Positions 10,531 through 20,547 of a stretch of 64,000 bases of DNA are shown one piece after another. Source of the DNA: Aurelia coerulea (taxonomy: Eukaryota; Cnidaria; Scyphozoa; Semaeostomeae; Ulmaridae); assembly GCA_039566865.1 (NCBI GenBank), contig CM076947.1, positions 10,485,501-10,549,500 of the forward strand, in the 5' to 3' direction. The notes beneath the pieces were generated by a model, which did no database searches, had not been told where the DNA came from, and saw only the letters and a list, made by a program, of their open reading frames with translations. Every line of letters starts with the position of its first letter. Within the stretch, counting starts at the first letter, position 1. A program made the translations under genes and the position numbers.

Positions 10531-10982
10531 GACGGATTTTTGTTCTTTTTAAGCGCTAAGTTGAGTACTGACGAACAATTAGATAGCAAAACATTACCAC
10601 AAAACGATTCTGAATTGCTTTTGATTACATCAGAGCTCTTATCTGAAAACGTACTGGTGGACCGCCATTTTGAAAATGATGACGTCATCTTTGAAAATTG
10701 CTGACATCATGAAAATGCATATATGTATACATCATTCGAAAGCTCTCCTCCAAGCGAGCTCGAATCTATTTTCTATATTGAAATCGGACATATACTTGAG
10801 GAGTTAGAATGATTTTTAGTCGTGAAAACGTAACTTTCTTGACGTCATCGGTCACGTGACTTCGGAACATTTTTGAAAATGTTGTAAGGGCTTAAATTAT
10901 TCGTTATACCATATAATTTCATAATCAGCCGAGAAAACAAAGGTTAGGCAATGCGGTCGATGGTTTAGAAGAATTCCCTGCC

Positions 10983-11551
10983 TATATGCCCACCTTCATC
11001 CAGCGGCAGCTGGTAATGGCCAAAGTTCATTCGGAGTAAGAGCAACTGCCAAGAGCTCCGGCTCAGAAAATGAAGACAAGGATCAAGAGATGCAGCAGAA
11101 TCGCACCGTTTCCGCCCACCCCGCCAACAAGATGCCGTATCAGACGACCACCTTGGAGACCTTATCCGCCAGGAGATGTCGCTTCAGCAGCCGATTCTAC
11201 AAGTCTCCATCAGCCAGCAACCACTTCTATCCGCCCCAACAATGAATTCCTTGCAGCATGTCACACCCCAACCACTCTCCCCTGCCTCAATACTGCCCAC
11301 AACACCCGATCCTCCTCCCCTACGCAAAATTTCATCTGCCCCATGGATACTCAGTTAGCGATCAGCCAGCACGCACCCGCAGCAGCTCATGTCACAGGTA
11401 ACACACCTATTCAATCTATAATAAATACTTCGCTCCTCTGACCTCTTTCGGAAAAAGTTACAAAAGAAATAAAGAATTTATCAACTTTAACAATCTATTA
11501 CCAAATGTATTGTATGATGCATCGTCAGAGCTGGATAATCTCTATTTAAAG
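10983..11551 (+). pseudogene. SAP-domain ORF, 3' part
   Basis: After the long-TIR element, coding-like sequence resumes. Readable pieces include DDHLGDLIRQEMSLQQP and, in a shifted frame, PLSEKVTKEIKEFINFNNLL followed by YDASSELDNLYLK. The last piece resembles a conserved box in DIRS-like or gag-like retroelement proteins (hydrophobic, I/L-x-x-G/N-x-F-I-x-F-x-x-LLP). It ends at a possible splice donor, TTAAAG|GTAGGG (11551). At least two frameshifts. Relation to the SAP part is inferred from position and strand. Confidence 0.4.
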
Positions 11552-12090
11552 GTAGGGAGATCATTGCCAGCCACGTGACGTTTGGAAATCATGGCCACAA
11601 CGGGGGAATTTTTCATTTCTAAAATAAAAATTGAAGTTTCTTTGGTTTTGTATTCTCGATTGAATATAAATAACACATAGAATTGTTCATAAAAGCCCTG
11701 TGAATTCATTTCTGAAAAGAAACTAAGGTTTTTTTGCATAATTGAGATGATTTACCTCGAAAAGCGCTGATCCTCCATGCAGCGCGAACACCTTTGTCTC
11801 GCAGTACGCAGATTTTGATTGATCTCCGGCCACTCGCGCCCGATTCAGGAGTTGATCACAGGTCTGAATGAATTTAATTGATCACCTTTATGAAGAAGAG
11901 GCTGTGATGATTCTAACCTCACGTGACTTTCCAAAATCGGACGAGGAGAAGTTTGCGAACTATAAATCAGAAGTTTTCAGCCACAAATTTTGTACGGAAA
12001 AAGGTGAGTTCAACTTGAAAGCCAGGTATCATTTTGAAGCTTATTTACTGTAGTTTCATTTCATCTAACTCTTTATTTATATGCTTTGGA
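11552..12090 (+). other. Probable intron or spacer, no gene recognised
   Basis: AT-rich with one 61-codon open frame (11868-12053) that shows no motif. It lies between the SAP-related block ending at a possible donor and the coding-like text that starts near 12095, so it may be intronic to a longer dead gene. Confidence 0.3.
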
Positions 12091-14553
12091 CCTCCAGGCC
12101 CGAAATCACATTTTCGACCCATCATTTGAGCGTGAACAACATGCCTTGACCAAAGAAGTTGTGTCTTCCATTCTTGATGATGGAATTCTGCCTGGTAGTT
12201 GGAATGTCACTGATTCCAAACTTACCTAAGTTTTTCTTTGAAAAGGATTTTAAGTGAATCTTTTGAGCTTTTGGAGTCCATTGGTCTTCCCAAGTCCAGA
12301 ATAATCACTCTTTGTGCAAGGCTTTGCAATTTAGATGAAGCTTATATTGGTAGCATTATCAAAAGCCTTGTAACTTCAAAAAGGGCATAAATAGATTGTT
12401 ATCCAAGAGTCATGATAACTTTAATGTCATTTTTGAAAAATTTACACAAATGAAATTTACATCCAGCAAGTCATTGGGGCCTCTGTATCAAAACACAATA
12501 TTGATTTTGATATTCTGAAGTCAATTAACAACGTATGCAATTCTTTGCCCCCCCCCAACTTTTCTCCTGTTTCATTGACAAATGAAAATTTGTTAGATTT
12601 ACCTGTTGCGAAGGAAGTTTTAAATTCTACTTGGATCAATGTGAGAGAATGGGTTGCTGTGTTGAGTGGTATTTTAGAGAATGAGGTTTTGTCTCGTGAT
12701 TCTTTAAGAAAGAGGGTTATGAGGATAAAGGAGAAAGCTGCAGAATTTATAAGGCATCAAAACCAAACAGAGCTTCAGCCTTTTTTTCCATTATCTTTGA
12801 TGTTTCCACAAAAAATAGTACAGGAAAGTATCAACACATCCAGTGAAAGTGAGGGCAAGTGTAAAACGCATGTTTGGAGGTTGGTAAAACGCAGGCTTGC
12901 AGGTTGGTAAAGCGCAGGTTTCAGGCCAAAGGGTTGTGGCTAGGGGCAAGGGGTCTGCTATTAGTGACCAATCATATAAATGGGTTTTCTAGAACAACAC
13001 ACGGTACTGAACCCATGTAGATGCCCTCTGCAATAAATAGAACAGCTATAGATTATTCAAACTCAAAACAATCATGCTCGACAAGAAAATTACAAGATAA
13101 GAAGTGGGTACACAATTAAAAGTAGTGCTACAAAAACCTGGAGTAGGGTTTCTTAAAGGCAAATATCAGAAAGAAGGAGACTTGGAAAAGAATGAAACAG
13201 ATCAAACAATCTCTCGGTATTTGACAGAAATGGAGGAAGTAACCAATGTTTGTGATTATATCGTTGTTCATGAATCTTTTTCTTGGTCATTGGTTGGACA
13301 AGCAATATTCATTTCAGTATTCATTTCATTGTCCACATTAGGATAGCATAGTTAATTTTCGTTAATTAATGTTTACTGCCAACTTGTGACAGGTTCAATC
13401 GTGCTGATGTTTTAGACAATGGGAAGCTGCGGACAGAAACAAATTCAAGTTGTTTTTGGAAGACCATGCAGGACCATTGGTAGGCCACAACTCTGATGGT
13501 AATAGTCGTAGAGGAAAGCTTATGGTGCAAATAATGGCAAGTGAGACAGGTGAAATGTTTTCCCTAATTACTCCTGAACTAGGGTTTATTTTCACAACAA
13601 GGCAAGAAATTATCAATGATTCTTTATATTTCATAACAGGTATAGGAGACCAAGATCCTATTCACAACAATAAGAAGTTTGTAAATCATTTAGATTCAGT
13701 GAGTAGGACAGTAAACATTGGTCCTAGCTTCGTGGTTTTAATGAATCACATAGAGTCAGTACTAAAGCAGTTTCCAGTTTTACCTCATGGCCTCACCAAG
13801 GATCATGTTAGAAGAGAATGAGACATACTAAACTGGAAAGTTGCCCAAGAGATCACCTCTCTTTGTGTTCAGGCGTGCCTAAAAGATATTGTTAACCCTA
13901 TCTGACCTGGGTAATTTGAAACACTCAATGCCTGGTGCGGGGGGGGGGGGCGGATTCCGCCCCCCTGTTTATCTCTGTTGTCATAAGAGATATGGCAGCC
14001 AAACTTAGCACAAAGGTAGCTCATTATGTAAACAATGAAAATTTCAAATCATAATCCAATTAGCGATGTTGTTGTTGTTGCTAGAGCATGATGATCATTA
14101 TGATGTCATATGACGTCATATAAATGAAAGGTTGCTAAAAGGTCATGAAACTTTATTTTTCATAAAGAAATGAAAGATATAGATCAAAATATATATAAAT
14201 TCTTAATTTAGACTGGCAGTATGAAAAATTGGTAACCATGGAAACAAGGCTAAAAATAGAATGTCCAAATTGTTGCAGTTTTTATTGCTCTATGATACAA
14301 AGTTAAACTTACGAAGTATCAGAGGCCTGCTGCCTGTGTGGAAAACGGTGTAAACAAAAATGTACTAGGTGGGGGGGGGGGGCGTCCGCCCTCCAGGTCA
14401 GATAGGGTTAATGTCAGTACAGGAGGGATCCCTCCCAATCCAACTGTAGAAGGGACAATTGCTTTTCTAAAAGTCATCTGGCATTATGTTATGAAGGCCC
14501 GTTGTGGTCAAAATGCATCAGATAATTTTGTATTATCATTTGATTATTTATGA
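12091..14553 (+). pseudogene. Unrecognised multi-exon pseudogene, interrupted by MITE copy B
   Basis: Coding-like blocks in order: FDPSFEREQHALTKEVVSSI (about 12110), LSESFELLESIGLPKSRII (about 12240) and a 121-codon stretch with WINVREWVAVLSG (12545-12910). A terminal exon then starts after GATGTTTTAG| at 13416 (QWEAADRNKFKLFLEDHAGP). That exon has an in-frame TGA at 13819, continues DILNWKVAQEITSLCVQACL, is cut by a 512-bp TTAA MITE, then resumes VSTGGIPPNPTVEGTI and ends FDYL-stop at 14553. Removing the MITE and one TTAA keeps the frame. No family recognised; the context suggests a transposon gene. Confidence 0.5.
13896..14407. mobile_element. TTAA-flanked MITE, copy B
   Basis: Termini CCCTATCTGACCTGG and CCAGGTCAGATAGGG form a perfect 15-bp inverted repeat between TTAA at 13892-13895 and 14408-14411. 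Subterminal G run at about 13939-13949 followed by a C run at about 13959-13965, and a G run again near 14370. At 512 bp this is the shortest copy and probably closest to the basic element. Non-coding. Confidence 0.9.
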
Positions 14554-14574
14554 GCATTTTATTGGCCATTTGTA

Positions 14575-14642
14575 TTCACCGGCATTGGAATACTGGCATC
14601 GGCATTGGAACTGGCATTGGCATTGGAATTGGCATCGATTAT
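14575..14642. repeat. GGCATTGGAA-type short tandem repeat
   Basis: Imperfect 6- to 12-bp units built from GGCATTGGAA and GGCATC repeat about eight times. A simple microsatellite-like tract with no further content. Confidence 0.7.
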
Positions 14643-15986
14643 TGCATTATTGTTTGCTGGCTGCAAATAAAAGGCAGTTAAAACAAACACGGTTGTATTG
14701 ATTAATGAACTTGAAACTTTTGTTAAAGAAGAAACAATTCAAATATCAATCAAAGAAGTTCAATTCACGTTTTTGTTACAACTGTTTTCCAGTTTGCTTG
14801 ACAAACATGTAAAAGCCAAACAAAGTTGAAGAAATGTTCTTCGTTTGCTACAAGTAAAACCAATTTAAAAAACAGAAACGGTTGTACTTTAAACGATTTC
14901 TTTGTTTCACCTATTACTTGAAACTGAAGAAAGATCAAGCGTCAACGTATATCCTTTGAATATTGAACAAAACATCAAACGTCGGTTCGAACATCACTTG
15001 AGCCAGGGCAAACAATAGACTCATTGCCTGAGTCTCTTGTTTAAATTAGAAGACCATGAGATATAGACACGTGTTGGGCCAAAGTTGTATTATTTCTAAA
15101 GAAACCTTACAGAATACTCCCATAAGACTAATACTACTACTAACATTAAAATACAACAATTACAAACAATTAATCTAAAACAACAATAAGATACCTAAAT
15201 AGTGGGTGTCTGCAAACCACGAAACCACGAAATCACGAAACGAAACAGCAAAACAGCGAAATGAAATGGGGAAATAGCGAAACGAAATGGGGAAATAGCA
15301 AAACAGCAAAATTAGAGTTATATGAGTTTGTATAAGGTTACAAATTACAAATTTCCCCACCCAAATTAAATGTGTACAGTAAACAATTTGTTGCTGTTTC
15401 CCTGTTTCCTTCCATAAAACTATAGACCCAACAATTTTGCGATTAACTTAAAGAATTTTTTCACGCATTAATTTGAATACTTGTTGGTGAGAATATAAAG
15501 GGGGTAAAGAAATAACAAGTGTCCAAAATTAAATAAGCCCCCCCCCCAAGGGTTAATAGAGCTTTTACGGTATGTGTCTCAATGACCATGCTTTACGTTA
15601 TACTAAATTTACCATGGTTGACACATACATTTGTGTACAAGTCGTTTTCCTTCGTTGTCATTGATTTGTTCAAGGAAAAAATCGACAAAGTTCATACGTT
15701 TTTAGACCTATCTTTGAAAAAAGTGGGGGGGGGGCTATTGCCCCCCTCTAGCCCAATTGCTGCACGGTCGCTGGGTAATGAAATAACGTTGAAAACACTA
15801 TGATTCCATATCTCAACTTTCTCAACTTCTCCAAAAAACTCAATCCACAACTCAAACCGTAAATCTAACTGCAAGAAGAAGTACAAGGCCTAAATCCCAA
15901 ATAAAAACGGAAGAAGCGAGACAAAAAGTGTCAAGTTCTCTCTTCATTCAGCTCATCTTATGCTCGAAGTGTATTTCTTCTATTGC
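14643..15986. other. Intergenic, simple-sequence patches
   Basis: No gene recognised. Holds an imperfect A-rich repeat of GAAACGAAA/GGGGAAATAGCGAAAC units at about 15215-15310, a C run at 15537-15548 and a G-run/C-run pair at 15724-15747 like those near the TTAA MITE ends but without identifiable termini. The rest is AT-rich. Confidence 0.4.
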
Positions 15987-16278
15987 ACCCCGGGGGGGGT
16001 ACATAACATATTTATAGTAAGGGTATGTGCCGCCCATATGGGCGGGTTTTTGGGCCCAAAATTCTCTAAACAAGGGTCCTTTTTCGGCAGATTTTCCATA
16101 AACATAGGTGGGGTTTCGCTGAAATTCGCAAAAAATGGTTAAAATGCGCAGTTTTCCGCCAAAATTCATCATAAAAGTGGGTATCAAATGCAAGTTTCGG
16201 TAATTAGAAGAGGGTAGCTTTCTGGAAACCGGGCGGCAGACCCCCGTCCATCCTCAAGTCATGTACCCTCCCCCCAGG
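15987..16278. mobile_element. GC-tipped MITE, copy 2
   Basis: Left end ACCCCGGGGGGGGTAC and right end GTACCCTCCCCCCAGG form an imperfect inverted repeat. TATTGC occurs directly on both sides (15981-15986 and 16279-16284), a 6-bp duplication where copy 1 shows eight. The internal motif CCATATGGGCGGG is partly palindromic. The right flanking TATTGC abuts the next element at 16285. Confidence 0.65.
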
Positions 16279-16299
16279 TATTGCGGGAGTCACTAATTC

Positions 16300-16640
16300 A
16301 AGATTCAAGATTCAAGATCCAAGATTCAAGATTCAAGTTCTGGAATTCAAGATTCACACTAATTCTAGATCCGGAATTCAAGATTCACACTAATTCTAGA
16401 TCCGGAATTCAAGATTCACACTAATTCTAGATCCGGAATTCAAGATTCACACTAATTCTAGATCCGGAATTCAAGATTCACACTAATTCTAGATCCAGAA
16501 TTCAAGATTCACACTAATTCAAGATCCGGAATTCAAGATTCACACTAATTCTAGATCCCGAAATCAAGATTCACACTAATTCTAGATCCGGAATTCAAGA
16601 TTCACACTAATTCTAGATCCCGAAATCAAGATTCATACTG
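16300..16640. repeat. 28-29-bp tandem repeat, left arm
   Basis: Units of the form ATTCAAGATTCACACTAATT plus CTAGATCCGG recur about eleven times with few changes. Several carry an EcoRI-type GAATTC at the junction. The inverted counterpart is at 18205-18540. Confidence 0.9.
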
Positions 16641-17094
16641 AATTGGGCTTTTTAAGAATTCCTTGGAGAATCTGTGTGGTTTGATCTTTTTCGCTGTATT
16701 TTCTTTGTATCAGGCTCGTGAATAAATGGTTGATCTACCCAATTCCTCAATTAAAAACACACATATTCTTTGTTTTCTGTATCACATTACTTAAAGGTAC
16801 TTGAGCTAAATGTCTAAACGTTGCCAAGACTTTTAAAAACACCTCCTTTTGAGGGCACAAGTAGTGAACATGAAGACTGTCAATGGAAACATTTAATTAA
16901 AGCTGCAAATTACAAAAGTTTCTTTGCATTTTCAATCCAGGTAGGATGGTTTATCGGCTTCAAAAAGTCGCCTCACATCTCTTATAAGCTGTTTCTTATG
17001 AAAAAAGCAAGTGTAAGTCAAGATCTGCAATTCTATATAAGTTAAGATTATCTTACAGGTTATTCGGACCATTCGGACAGAATTTGAAATAATA

Positions 17095-17475
17095 CACGTA
17101 TTTTTTCTTATAAGAAACTGCTTATAAGAAACTCAACTCTCAGATCGCCAAAAATTAAAAAAATCCAGTACTGGGAAAATATAAGCTAAGTAACTATTTA
17201 TTTTGATAAAGGAAATCCTCGACATGTTTTACTTTACTTTCACTTGTTTCCTGTATCATATTATTACTCGTAAGGTACTTGAGTAATGTCTAAACATTGG
17301 AAAGGCTTAAAAAACCTTGTTTTGAAATGTTCACGAGGGCACATGTAGTGAATATGAAGATTGTTATGGAACCTCTAAGAAACTCGTAAGAAACTCTGAG
17401 TACTCAAAATCTGATAATTTTAAGAAACTTTCAGTACTGGCCCAAATTTTTAGTTTCTTATAAAAAAAATACGTG
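17095..17475. mobile_element. CACGTA-family MITE, copy 2
   Basis: CACGTATTTTTTCTTATAAG at the left and its inverse ending AAATACGTG at the right, flanked by TA (17093-17094, 17476-17477). Its internal sequence (GTAATGTCTAAACATTGGAA, GAGGGCACATGTAGTGAA) matches copies at 38.4 and 45.0 kb closely. It lies inside the centre of the foldback-like element, so it is younger than that. A second degraded relative occupies about 17715-17920. Confidence 0.85.
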
Positions 17476-18204
17476 TAGCCCATGTCACTTTTACTGAGTG
17501 GTATGAATGATTGTGTCATAGCCCTTGCTGCGATGAGAATCTTAATTAAAACCCTTTCTGTCTTTACCCGCTCTGCAGATATTGAAGGAAATAATTGACA
17601 TGTTAGCACAAAACATAAATCTTTAACAAACGAAAGACTGTTTGTCAACAAAGCAACGTAAAAGTTATGATACATATACTGTATCCGTAATGCCCTTGAA
17701 AGTGAAATAGTTTCAAGCACACATTTTTTAATAAGAAACGATAGAACCTCGACTCTTCGATAACAATAATGAACAAACTTCAATACTTGGCCAAATTATT
17801 CAAGAAACTCTTTTCCTTTTATCAAGGAAATCCATGGCATTTCTCTTTTATTTTCACTCATTTTTGCACACATTTTTTTTAAGAAACTAAGAATTCGGGC
17901 CAGCACTGAAAGTTTCTGGTCAGATTTTCAATGGTCAGAGTTTTTTACGAGTTTCTTAAAGCTCCATTAACAGTCTTCATGCTCACTACTTGTGCCCTCA
18001 AAGGAAGGTTTTTTGAAGTCTTTTCAAGATTTAGACATTTACAGAAGCTCAAGTACCTTTAAGTAAGAATGCGTGTGTTGTAAATTGAGGAATTGGCGGG
18101 GGAATTGGGTAGATCAACCATCTATTCGCAAGCCTGATACAAAGAAAATACAGCGAAAAAGATGAAACCACGCAGATTCTCCAAGGAATTCTTAAAAAGC
18201 CCAA

Positions 18205-18540
18205 TTCAGTATGAATCTTGATTTCGGGATCTAGAATTAGTGTGAATCTTGATTTCGGGATCTTGAATTAGTGTGAATCTTGAATTCTGGATCTAGAATT
18301 AGTGTGAATCTTGAATTCCGGATCTAGAATTAGTGTGAATCTTGAATTCCGGATCTAGAATTAGTGTGAATCTTGAATTCCGGATCTAGAATTAGTGTGA
18401 ATCTTGAATTCCGGATCTAGAATTAGTGTGAATCTTGAATTCCGGATCTAGAATTAGTGTGAATCTTGAATTCCGGATCTAGAATTAGTGTGAATCTTGA
18501 ATTCCGGATCTTGAATCTTGAATCTTGGATCTTGAATCTT
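18205..18540. repeat. 28-29-bp tandem repeat, right arm (inverted)
   Basis: Inverse of the left arm: GAATCTTGAATTCCGGATCT plus AGAATTAGT repeats about eleven times. Flanking unique sequence is also inverted relative to the left side, so the arms were duplicated as a block, not independently expanded. Confidence 0.9.
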
Positions 18541-18639
18541 GAATCTTGAATTAGTGACTCCCATATCATGAGATGAGGGGTGTACTATGAACCCGAATGT
18601 GCCCTGGGATGAAGGACCCTGAGCTGTGTGCACAACCTA

Positions 18640-18845
18640 GTTCAGTTCAGTTCAGTTTCATTTTAAAATTCCACAACATACAAAAATCCATTACACAAAC
18701 TAACATGAAAGTAAAATTATAACAAGTTACAAATACGACAAAATAGTTTATATAAATAATTACCATGAACTAGAAATTTGTATGGAGAGGAATTTCTTGA
18801 GGAGGAGCTCTCTCAATAGGTAAACTAATCGAGGAGAGAGCACCT
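18640..18845 (-). mobile_element. LINE 3' end remnant
   Basis: The hairpin at 18807-18841 (GCTCTCTC/GAGAGAGC with the same loop as 2734-2766) identifies a 3' UTR fragment of the same family as LINE copy A. No coding sequence remains. It begins near a CAGTT repeat (CAGTTCAGTTCAGTTCAGTT) that may be the 3' terminal repeat of the insert. Confidence 0.55.
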
Positions 18846-19300
18846 ATGCAATGTTAGTCCCAGACCAAGCAGTGTAGCACAGGAAGGTATGCTAAAAAGA
18901 GCCTAAAAGGTGTCATCGAATGTAGGTACAGAGAAACTGTGCCAAGGAGCTGTGTGCTTAAAGCCTGACTGGTTGGGTGGTACTGAATATGAACGAACCG
19001 AACCTACTGAAAGGCAGCTTGGGCTGGAACAAAATTACTGCGGCATGGGATGAAGGACCATGAGCCGATATGTATGTTTAGCGAGGGTGACAATTGAACC
19101 TATGTGAAGCAACATGGGTTGTACCACTTACTATGGAATGCTTGTACCAGACCTAAGATGTGCAGCACATTGAGGTGTGGCTTAGTGCCAACAATATGAA
19201 TCGAAATGCAGATGCATGCAGGGAAACTATACCAAAGAGCTGTTTCTCTAAGGCCTGTTGCTTTAGGCTGTGTTGAACAAACCTATTGATGCACAAGCTT
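18846..19300. other. No gene seen; weak internal duplication
   Basis: Two blocks, roughly 18855-18975 and 19140-19265, share words such as GTACCAGACC/GTCCCAGACC, AGCAGTGTAGCACA/ATGTGCAGCACA and AAGAGCTGT, suggesting an old duplication. Nothing coding was recognised. Confidence 0.3.
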
Positions 19301-19354
19301 AGGGATGGAACAAGCATATACAAAAACATATACGGAAGCAGGAGGGTCCCGATA

Positions 19355-19515
19355 CCACGGACATGTCCGTGGGGTGTCCGTGGTTTTCCGTGGTTGTTTC
19401 CATGGTCAGATCAATTCACAAACAACCACGGATGAGCAAAGGAAGAATGATTGTGTCCGTGGTTGTTTTATGTGTCCGTGGGTGTTTTATGCTCGATTGT
19501 GAACAATAAACCACG
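19355..19515. promoter_or_regulatory. Cluster of GTCCGTGG sites with an 18-bp perfect palindrome
   Basis: CCACGGACATGTCCGTGG at 19355-19372 is a perfect palindrome. Further copies of TCCGTGG or CCACGGA follow within 160 bp (about 19374, 19387, 19426, 19458, 19474, 19504). Such clustering suggests either protein-binding sites or the subterminal region of a transposon. Function unknown. Confidence 0.4.
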
Positions 19516-19720
19516 GACAATTGATAATACAGGTCAGAAAGTAATAATTATTGGAGGCCATTGAAAGTCAATTTGTTTAGCTATTAATCTGATAATTGCG
19601 ATGAGAAAAATTGGTTACATTTGTAAAATATGGACCATAGGAACAGGAAAAAACACGAAACAAGTGAAGGTAAAGTAAATATGTCAAGAATTTCATTTAT
19701 CAAAATAAATAGTTTCTTAA

Positions 19721-20543
19721 AGGGAATATAAGCATATATCAGGCGCTTTCTATAAATAGATACACCAGAGCATGCGCATAGCAGTTGCATTCTAACTGTG
19801 CACGTGAAAGTGAGCTCTGCATTGCAAATTGGTAGTGCGAGGAGATTCTCGATATACTTTCCAATATGGTTACCCAGCAAGCAAGATTCCTTCTTCCTGA
19901 CTGCGACGATTCTGAAGTAGTTTGCTCGAGTGAATCGAGATAAAAGAAGTGAGAAGGAAAGGTAATTTAGCTCCACTTACGTCTCAATGACCTAATCGTA
20001 TGAGTTGTTTGTTGTTTGCCATCATTGTCGCGATCGATGGATCCAGTGTTTATATTAGGCCTGGCTCGGCTGCTTTGTTGAATGCTCACTATTTATCAGT
20101 ATTTCTTCCGCAACACTAGCCCTTTGTCCATAGATTCCGTCAAGATTCCCTTGTCTGAAGATACGTTTAGGCCCAATGAGATGTGCTTGTTTATCCTGTA
20201 CCCATCCATTTCAGCAATTCATTCGTATCGTAAATGGACTCAAAGCGCTTCGATTTCTTCAGGACATCAAATTCTGCGGCTACAAGGTCTGCTTCATCAC
20301 TGTGGTCAATGAACAGGCAATATTTCTTTCCATTTCTTGTCCGTTTTTGCCCCTTAGCGGATAGAGAAACAACAAAGCAACTCTTCCCCGCCATTACTGA
20401 TCGCCCGTTACGTGCCCTCGTGCAGGCTAGGCTGAAGTGAAAGTGATCACGTGCAATGGTAGATAGCTTGTTGTGATTGGTTAAATTTGATTGACAGTTT
20501 AGGTCTTGTGGCTCGGAGCCACTTATATATGCTTATATTCCCT
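19721..20543. mobile_element. TTAA-flanked element with AGGGAATATAAGC termini
   Basis: AGGGAATATAAGCATATA (left) and its inverse (right, ending TTCCCT) lie between TTAA at 19717-19720 and 20544-20547. Unlike the CCCTATC family, the termini begin AGGG, which fits Kolobok-type elements better than piggyBac (family knowledge, not tested). It interrupts a partial CACGTA-family MITE whose other half continues at 20548-20615. It carries one small open frame on the minus strand. Confidence 0.8.
20191..20394 (-). CDS. 67-residue ORF inside the TTAA element
   Basis: Starts MAGKSCFVVSLSAKGQKR and ends LLKWMGTG. The start ATGGCGG has a good vertebrate-like context, and upstream lies a GC-richer stretch including CACGTAAC and CACGTGA motifs. 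The composition (balanced, with YCLFIDHSDEADLVAAEFDV) looks like genuine protein. Lying inside an 823-bp transposon, it may be the surviving first exon of the parent element's protein, or a captured host exon. Family not recognised. Confidence 0.4.
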   Translation of the reverse strand: MAGKSCFVVSLSAKGQKRTRNGKKYCLFIDHSDEADLVAAEFDVLKKSKRFESIYDTNELLKWMGTG

Positions 20544-20547
20544 TTAA

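Larger units (their letters stand above)
9004..10982. mobile_element. Long-TIR transposon (about 310-bp TIRs, TA target) with captured LINE fragment
   Basis: Left terminus GGCAGGGAATTCTTCTAAAC is repeated inverted at the right terminus ending CCCTGCC at 10982. The inverted similarity continues for about 310 bp on each side (9004-9315 and about 10665-10982), including the motifs CCGAAGTCACGTGACCGATG and TGACGTCA. TA flanks both ends. The centre holds an LINE reverse transcriptase piece and an acidic tail rather than a full transposase, so it is non-autonomous. It split a SAP-domain ORF. The superfamily is uncertain. Confidence 0.8.
16285..18562. mobile_element. Foldback-like element with satellite arms (AGATTCACACTAATTC)
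   Basis: Termini GGGAGTCACTAATTCAAG (left) and its exact inverse (right, ending ACTCCC at 18562). Each arm holds about 11 tandem 28-29-bp units (16300-16640 and 18205-18540). Inside them a unique segment of about 230 bp is also inverted between the sides (16640-16870 versus 17960-18205, e.g. AAGAATTCCTTGGAGAATCT). Arms of roughly 580 bp thus form a long inverted repeat around a 1.1-kb centre containing a CACGTA MITE. Tandem repeats inside TIRs recall Drosophila foldback elements. No transposase and no clear target duplication were seen. Confidence 0.75.

Noticed and set aside
10326..10688. 120-codon minus-strand ORF
   Set aside because: Shadow of the acidic tail on the plus strand; Ser-rich complement of Glu/Asp codons.
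11070..11441. 123-codon Pro/Thr-rich ORF
   Set aside because: Another frame over the same bases gives more protein-like text linked to the SAP/retroelement remnant; this frame is compositional.
15537..15750. Further TTAA MITE of the CCCTATC family, suggested by the C run, AAGGGTTAA and a later G-run/C-run pair
   Set aside because: No matching left terminus or second TTAA could be found; may be a fragment but not supportable.
16290..18560. CRISPR-like array (regular 28-29-bp repeats)
   Set aside because: There are no distinct spacers; units are contiguous tandem copies in inverted arms, in a eukaryotic genome.
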